From Microvelia longipes (lineage: Eukaryota; Arthropoda; Insecta; Hemiptera; Veliidae): 64,000 bases of DNA. Each line of letters starts with the position of its first letter. Within the stretch, counting starts at the first letter, position 1. The DNA is taken from positions 17,663,595-17,727,594 of the forward strand of contig JACMZG010001908.1 of the NCBI GenBank assembly GCA_018340805.1, in the 5' to 3' direction. Below the pieces are notes generated by a model. It was not told the origin of the DNA. It saw only the letters and a list, made by a program, of their open reading frames with translations, and did not search any database. Position numbers and translations under genes: made by a program. Shown here piece after piece: positions 59,525 through 64,000 of this stretch.

Positions 59525-59610
59525 ATTTCGAGCGTGCGCAATCATATGAAGCCTTTAATAGGCAGATTATGTTTTTTCTTCATCACTTAAAGTATATTTA
59601 AAAAAATCGG
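59525..59610 (+). repeat. Dispersed repeat shared with 40553-40640
   Basis: Shared words gagc[ag]tgc[ag]caatcatat, aggcag/aaactatgtttttcttcat and a following AT-rich stretch. Same orientation. Family unknown. Confidence 0.65.
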
Positions 59611-60370
59611 TTTGAAGCTGTGCAAAATGTGTCACGTTTTTTAAGTCCGGTTCCTGGGCTGATGTCAATAATACATACCAAAGAATAAAGAAATATTAAC
59701 ACGCTTTTTAAGAGCTGATTTACTGCAATTAGCTCTTAGGGGTAAACAATACCCTAAGTATTGTCAAGAGGGGTAAACAATACCAAAAGAGATTACAATT
59801 TAAAAGTAATTCATCAAGTGAATTTTATTTTAATAACATATCAACCCACTTGTTAGTTATTTGAAGTGGGGTCTCTGAATGAGAAGTGGCCTCCTACCAT
59901 TGCAGCCCCCGACCAGGTAGAGGGGGCAAGTGGTCTGCGGTGCTATTTGCGTGTTTACTATATTAAATAACTGATAAAGACATAGCGTGGTATATTTTTA
60001 TCTTTTATTTTTTTTTCGCTCTTTGTTCATTGATACCCCCTCTCAACAATTATTGTATGTTATGAATGAATTTTTTTTACAACTGCGTCTAAATGAAGAT
60101 AAATTTTTTAGTTAAATCAATATTTTTTTTTGTGGTTTTTATAACTAAGTTCGTGACCATTAGCTAACTTCAGCATATTTTTATAAAAATTAAAAAGTAT
60201 AATAGAAAAAGAATTAATGTTTAAATAAATTAAAAATTATTTAATATTTAAAATTAAATTATTAAAAAGTAAAATTATCGCTATTAAATATAATGATAAT
60301 AAACATTTGATTTATTATTGAAGTATACTTTTTTAGACGAATCTAAACTTATTACTTAGAACCAATATTT
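59611..60370. other. AT-rich intron sequence
   Basis: A short direct repeat ggggtaaacaatacc (about 59740 and 59770). Otherwise nothing. Confidence 0.4.
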
Positions 60371-60800
60371 GGTATGAAACCAATCACCTTAGGTTTTTCT
60401 TTAGTCTTCCACTCTGTCAAATACACATGACATTATTGTAGGTTAGTTATTTACAAGAGAGTGTTGTTATTAGTACATGACATTAAGGTTAGTTATTACA
60501 AGAGAGTGTTACCAGAAACCAATCACTTAGGTTTCTTTAGTCTTCCACTCTGTCAAATACACATGACATTATTGTAGGTTAGTTATTTACAAGAAGAGTG
60601 TTACCAGAAACCAATCACCTTAGGTTTCTTTAGTCTTCCACTCTGTCAATTACACATGACATTATTGTAGGTTAGTTATTTACAAGAAGAGTGTTACCAG
60701 AAACCAATCACCTTAGGTTTCTTTAGTCTTCCACTCTGTCAATTACACATGACATTATTGTAGGTTAGTTATTTACAAGAAGAGTGTTACCAGAAACCAA
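60371..60800. repeat. 93-bp satellite, about 4.5 copies
   Basis: Unit: accagaaaccaatcacctta, ggtttctttagtcttccact, ctgtcaattacacatgacat, tattgtaggttagttattta, caagaagagtgtt. The first copy has a 60-bp internal partial duplication. Confidence 0.95.
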
Positions 60801-61565
60801 GAGGAAATATAATTTATTCATCATTTAATTAAAAATAATTATTTTTATCATATCTGCTTGTAAGAAAAATTAAATACTACATGATACATGATTTCTTAAA
60901 TATTTGTTTTGCAAAAAATGAGCTATTACTAAACCGTGTTGTATTTTAATTTCAATCTTATAGCTACATATTTATGGCAAAAATACTTATTTTCAACTAA
61001 AATATGGAGTAATTATTGTTCTTGTTTGTTTTTGGTAACACCTGTTACCGTGATCTACGTATGACTATAATAACATACTGTCATGTGTAGATGCAATTAG
61101 ACCGAGTAGAACAACAAGAGAAAACATTTTGATAGGTTTGATTCCAAAAATATTTAAGGAATATAAAAAAATGTTTTGAACCATAAATGTTTTAATGTAA
61201 ACATGTTGATCCCTATTCTTGATCATTAAGATATTTAATATTTGCAAGATATTAAAGTATGGATATCTGATTAACTCTTGAGTAGATTTCAATCTGAGAA
61301 TACTAAAATTAAAAATGAAATCAAATTGATGGACATCGGAGAGTTAAAGAAAGGGAGCGACCAAGAGGCCAAGGGCTTCTTGTCTATTATGTTATCCATT
61401 TAATTGTACTTCAAAGACTATACAATTAAAACTTAAATCAAAATCATTTCAGTTTCATGAATTTATAAGTTCGTCGTTAGTGCCGCACTTCTTAGTTTAT
61501 AGAATTTTATCTTTACTTGATAACAGTAGCTTTTACTTCTATACGTTACAAAGTTTATTTTGTTT
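60801..61565. other. Intron sequence, nothing recognised
   Basis: AT-rich. The minus ORF 61065-61292 is not gene-like. Confidence 0.4.
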
Positions 61566-61610
61566 TAATTATTTAGCCATCATTGTGACCATCTTCAGAA
61601 CAATAACTGA
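61566..61610 (-). ncRNA. Decayed hammerhead ribozyme relic
   Basis: Minus strand CTGAAGATGGTCACAATGAT then GGCTAAATAATTA aligns with the 16988-17042 ribozyme (CTGATGATGCCCACAGTGTT then GGGTGAAATGGCC). Stem II can still form with G-U pairs, but two core boxes are mutated (CTGAAGA, TAAA). It is an old PLE pLTR fragment. No opposite arm was found. Confidence 0.5.
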
Positions 61611-61965
61611 AACATTAAATTAATTAAGTAGATTACTTACAATGAATAGTCTGATAAGACTTGATTAAACATCAAATTGACTAAAAACAAACAAAAAAGT
61701 TCAAAAATAATAATCTTACTTTATATAAAACGATTATGGAATATTTAAAAACTTGAAAAAGTACATAGAAAGAGAGTCTAACTATCTAAAAATTTAAAAA
61801 ACTTCATCACAGTAAAGTAACATTTTACATCACAAGGTTCTTTTTCGTCATTGTCATCTTCCATAGAGAAAAACTGTCATTTCGAACTTAATTTAGGAAT
61901 TTAACTTAAAGCTTCTGTGGAAGTGGATAACTGAATGTTATGGCAACCACTTGTTAACATGTTGT

Positions 61966-62222
61966 CTGACAATTTGCTTAATACTTAAAGGAAATCATTT
62001 TCTCTAAGTTTTACTTTCAATGAATTCCTATTCTTCTCAACTGCTAATTCTTCTGACAATTTGCTTAATACTTAAAGGAAATCATTTTCTCTAAGTTTTA
62101 CTTTCAATGAATTCCTATTCTTCTCAACTGCTAATTCTTCTGACAATTTGCTTAATACTTAAAGGAAATCATTTTCTCTAAGTTTTACTTTCTATGAATT
62201 CCTATTCTTCTCAACTTCTAGA
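61966..62222. repeat. 87-bp tandem repeat, three copies
   Basis: tctgacaatttgcttaatac through ttctcaactgctaattct repeats at 61966, 62053 and 62140 with almost no change, so the duplication is recent. Confidence 0.97.
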
Positions 62223-62330
62223 CTTTAAACAGACATTTCTTTTCGTGAAAATTATAATAACTATTTAAATAATTCGACATAAAAATGCTCTAAAGCAGGT
62301 ATTTACTAATATTCGCAGTGGCGGAAGGAT

Positions 62331-62549
62331 TCAAAGGCTAAAGGCCTTCACGAAGGAATTGGGCAAGTTGAGGGGAGAAAGTTGAAGGGAAGTCCATTTC
62401 ACTCCCGGATACTTAGCTAAGTCTTGGGCTTGCAAGCTTTCTTCCTCTAGATCCTGGTCGGTTCCTTGTTTGGTCTTGGTAAATGACCAAACATATCCTT
62501 CAGGAACTACTTCTTTCTTGGAGGAATCCACTGGATACACAGTCGACAT
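62331..62549 (-). CDS. Unidentified 72-codon ORF next to a TIR-like end
   Basis: ATG (gaggaaATG) to stop. Composition is balanced and hydrophilic (MSTVYPVDSSKKEVVPEGYV, then WSFTKTKQGTDQDLEEESLQ). Its 3' end runs into CCTTCCGCCACTGC, the complement of a CAGTGGCGGAAGG terminus like those of hAT-type elements. It could be a transposon-borne fragment or a retrocopy of a host exon. No domain recognised and no splice sites evident. Confidence 0.3.
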   Translation of the reverse strand: MSTVYPVDSSKKEVVPEGYVWSFTKTKQGTDQDLEEESLQAQDLAKYPGVKWTSLQLSPLNLPNSFVKAFSL

Positions 62550-62779
62550 TTCCTCGTGACAATCGTAGTCACAAAGGATTTTAAATTATAATAAAAGATT
62601 GATTGCGATTAAATAATTTCAGTATTGGTATTTAGTATTTTACTAATTTATTTCTGATTTAAGAACTATCCTCGCCTCTTCAGGTTCTGCTAAGTCATTA
62701 TTGACATGCAACGATGTCGTAGAAAAAATAATTTTTTAACAACACAACTATACCTGACCAATCTTGAAAAGATTGATTT

Positions 62780-62975
62780 TTTCAAGTTTCTATTCTCTTG
62801 CATAAACACTTTTGGAACTAAGATAGTGCAGACTGACATCTTGGTTGAAAGCATTTAAGAGGTCTTAAAAACACCGGATAATTCCGGTTTAAAACGGATA
62901 ATTCAAGTGGAATCCTTGCTTATTAAGTGCAAACACGAATTTTTCATGTATATTTCTGGCATAAATAAGGAAAAG
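62780..62975 (-). repeat. Dispersed repeat R1 copy (minus)
   Basis: aagaggtcttaaaaacacc, ggataattcaagtggaatcc and cataaataaggaaaagt match the copy at 49590. Just upstream (about 62668-62690) tcgcctcttcaggttctg matches the 5S-derived SINE copy at 39040. Confidence 0.65.
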
Positions 62976-63029
62976 TAATAATTCCTTAAGCGCAATAATA
63001 ATTCCAAGTCTGAAAAGTGATACCAAAAA

Positions 63030-63201
63030 TTGAGATATAATAAGGATTCAAATAAAGGTCTATCCACAAATATAGTTTTAAGCATATAATGATAGTATAC
63101 TATCATTATATGCTTAAAACTATATTTGTGGATAGACCTTTATTTGAATCCTTATAATATAGAATACACTGGCGCTAACGTCACTTATATTGAGATATAA
63201 T
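63030..63201. mobile_element. Small palindromic insertion with 12-bp direct repeats
   Basis: A perfect, spacer-less palindrome (63041-63154, 57-bp arms, centre gatagta/tactatc at 63097/63098; 63 bp per arm allowing one mismatch) and a 35-bp single-copy tail. The insertion is flanked by TTGAGATATAAT at 63030-63041 and 63190-63201. Palindrome, one-sided tail and 12-bp direct repeat echo the three hammerhead insertions, but no ribozyme core is present. Confidence 0.8.
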
Positions 63202-63432
63202 GTAAATTGTTGTTATAAACTGTACAAACACGATAGTTCAATCCGGGATTGAAGTGTTTTATGCATTTTCGTCCCTATTTAAGTCTTTCAATATTTTAAA
63301 GGCGTATAGGGTTCGGATCTAAAATTTGATATATTCATCTATCCAGATTCAATATTGCATGCTAATGTTTGAATTAAGAGGAATCCTCCGAGTTTTTGCT
63401 GTTAGCTGACTTAATTTTGCTTTTTGTTTCAG

Positions 63433-63476
63433 GTATTGTTTCTTTGAAAATGGAATCAGTTAACACTTGGTTTTGG
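63433..63476 (+). CDS. Second coding exon (44 bp) of the gene starting at 42366
   Basis: Acceptor: branch-like CTGAC at 63406, a pyrimidine tract and tttttgtttcag ending at 63432. Donor: TTTTGG|gtgagt at 63477. Only the phase with two leading bases is open: GT ATT GTT TCT TTG AAA ATG ... TGG, that is IVSLKMESVNTWFW. Two leading bases match the one base left over by the exon at 42390 (G+GT = Gly). It ends in phase 0. An internal ATG gives MESVNTWFW for transcripts with other first exons. The product is unknown; the hydrophobic NTWFW end may begin a membrane or core segment in the next exon outside the window. Confidence 0.65.
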
Positions 63477-64000
63477 GTGAGTTTTAAATAGGCATGGCAT
63501 TAATTTTAGTGGGTTTAACTTCTTTTTGAGAAAGATATTGTAAGGGCTAACTTCTACTGCTTCGCAATAAATGGATGGATTAATAGATTAATAATTAATT
63601 AATCCACAGTAAATAATTGATTTAAGTGCTCTGCGATCTTGTAGAGTTGTCACCTTTCCCCTAACAAACCGATTTAAGAAACCTCTTCAAATGGTCTTGA
63701 AGCATCTCAACAAATAATTTCGGGTAAATACCCTTCTTGGGAAATTTGTTTTAGAATTTTTAAACCATTATAATAATAACAATGTATATTTTTATATAAA
63801 TATGTATATATTCATCTTTGTAAACTTGGCAAAAACTCAAAATCATTTAGGATGTAGAACCATTTTAATTGAAGGAGGAATACTTTAATGTCATCCACAG
63901 ATCAAATTGACTGGTATTAATATATATATATTTAAAACATTGCAACCTAACTTATTTGCTGAACCGTGTAAATGCACTTGAAAGACTGCTAACCTGCCGT
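63477..64000. other. Intron after exon 2, no features recognised
   Basis: AT-rich sequence with a short palindromic taattaattaa stretch near 63585-63605. No further exon seen. Confidence 0.4.

Overview
The window looks like non-coding-rich nuclear DNA of an animal, most likely an AT-rich, repeat-rich invertebrate (an arthropod is plausible, but the species cannot be read from the sequence). There is no long protein-coding ORF, rRNA operon or prokaryotic operon. Instead there are short GT-AG exons, long (TA)n tracts, about a dozen tandem arrays, tRNA- and 5S-derived SINE relics, LINE fragments, foldback elements and Penelope-like retroelements (PLEs). Most single-exon ORFs of 60-100 codons are chance or satellite readings.

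Host gene content is sparse and all on the + strand. An 82-bp internal exon lies at 1568-1649 (its gene extends off the left edge or through introns here). A CpG-rich promoter/5'UTR block at about 41.6-42.36 kb ends in a first coding exon (42366-42390, MEMSSSNK), whose phase fits a 44-bp exon at 63433-63476. Everything between would be a 21-kb first intron. The function of both genes is unknown to me. Weaker exon candidates are a 24-bp microexon (35190) and an acceptor at 31189.

Region by region: 0-6.3 kb holds minisatellites and a 1.2-kb/0.9-kb tandem segmental duplication, then a (TA)n block. 6.3-14 kb is mostly featureless AT-rich DNA with a 29-bp minisatellite and small palindromes. 14.15-16.0 kb is an 80-bp satellite. 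16.5-17.1 kb is a hammerhead-ribozyme palindrome. 19-21.4 kb holds a 640-bp duplication and a TIR transposon. 24.7-29.6 kb has a 30-bp array, (TA)n blocks and a SINE/palindrome cluster. 31-34.7 kb has a LINE insertion with a 13-bp target-site duplication (TSD), a 1.75-kb foldback and a LINE RNase H fragment. 36.4-41.3 kb has repeat families. 44.1-44.5 kb is a second hammerhead palindrome. 46.1-47.3 kb is an 83-bp satellite. 49 kb holds a 5S-derived SINE. 54.8-56.5 kb is a PLE pair with GIY-YIG coding relics and hammerheads. 60-63.2 kb has satellites and a perfect palindrome.

The most striking observation is that three separate insertions (16529-17109, 44075-44498, 54768-56497) share one architecture: a 12-14 bp TSD, two inverted arms each carrying a hammerhead ribozyme facing outward, and a 37-54 nt single-copy tail on one side only. 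One of them encodes the PLE GIY-YIG endonuclease, which ties the other two, ORF-less, insertions to PLEs. A fourth, decayed hammerhead relic lies at 61.6 kb.
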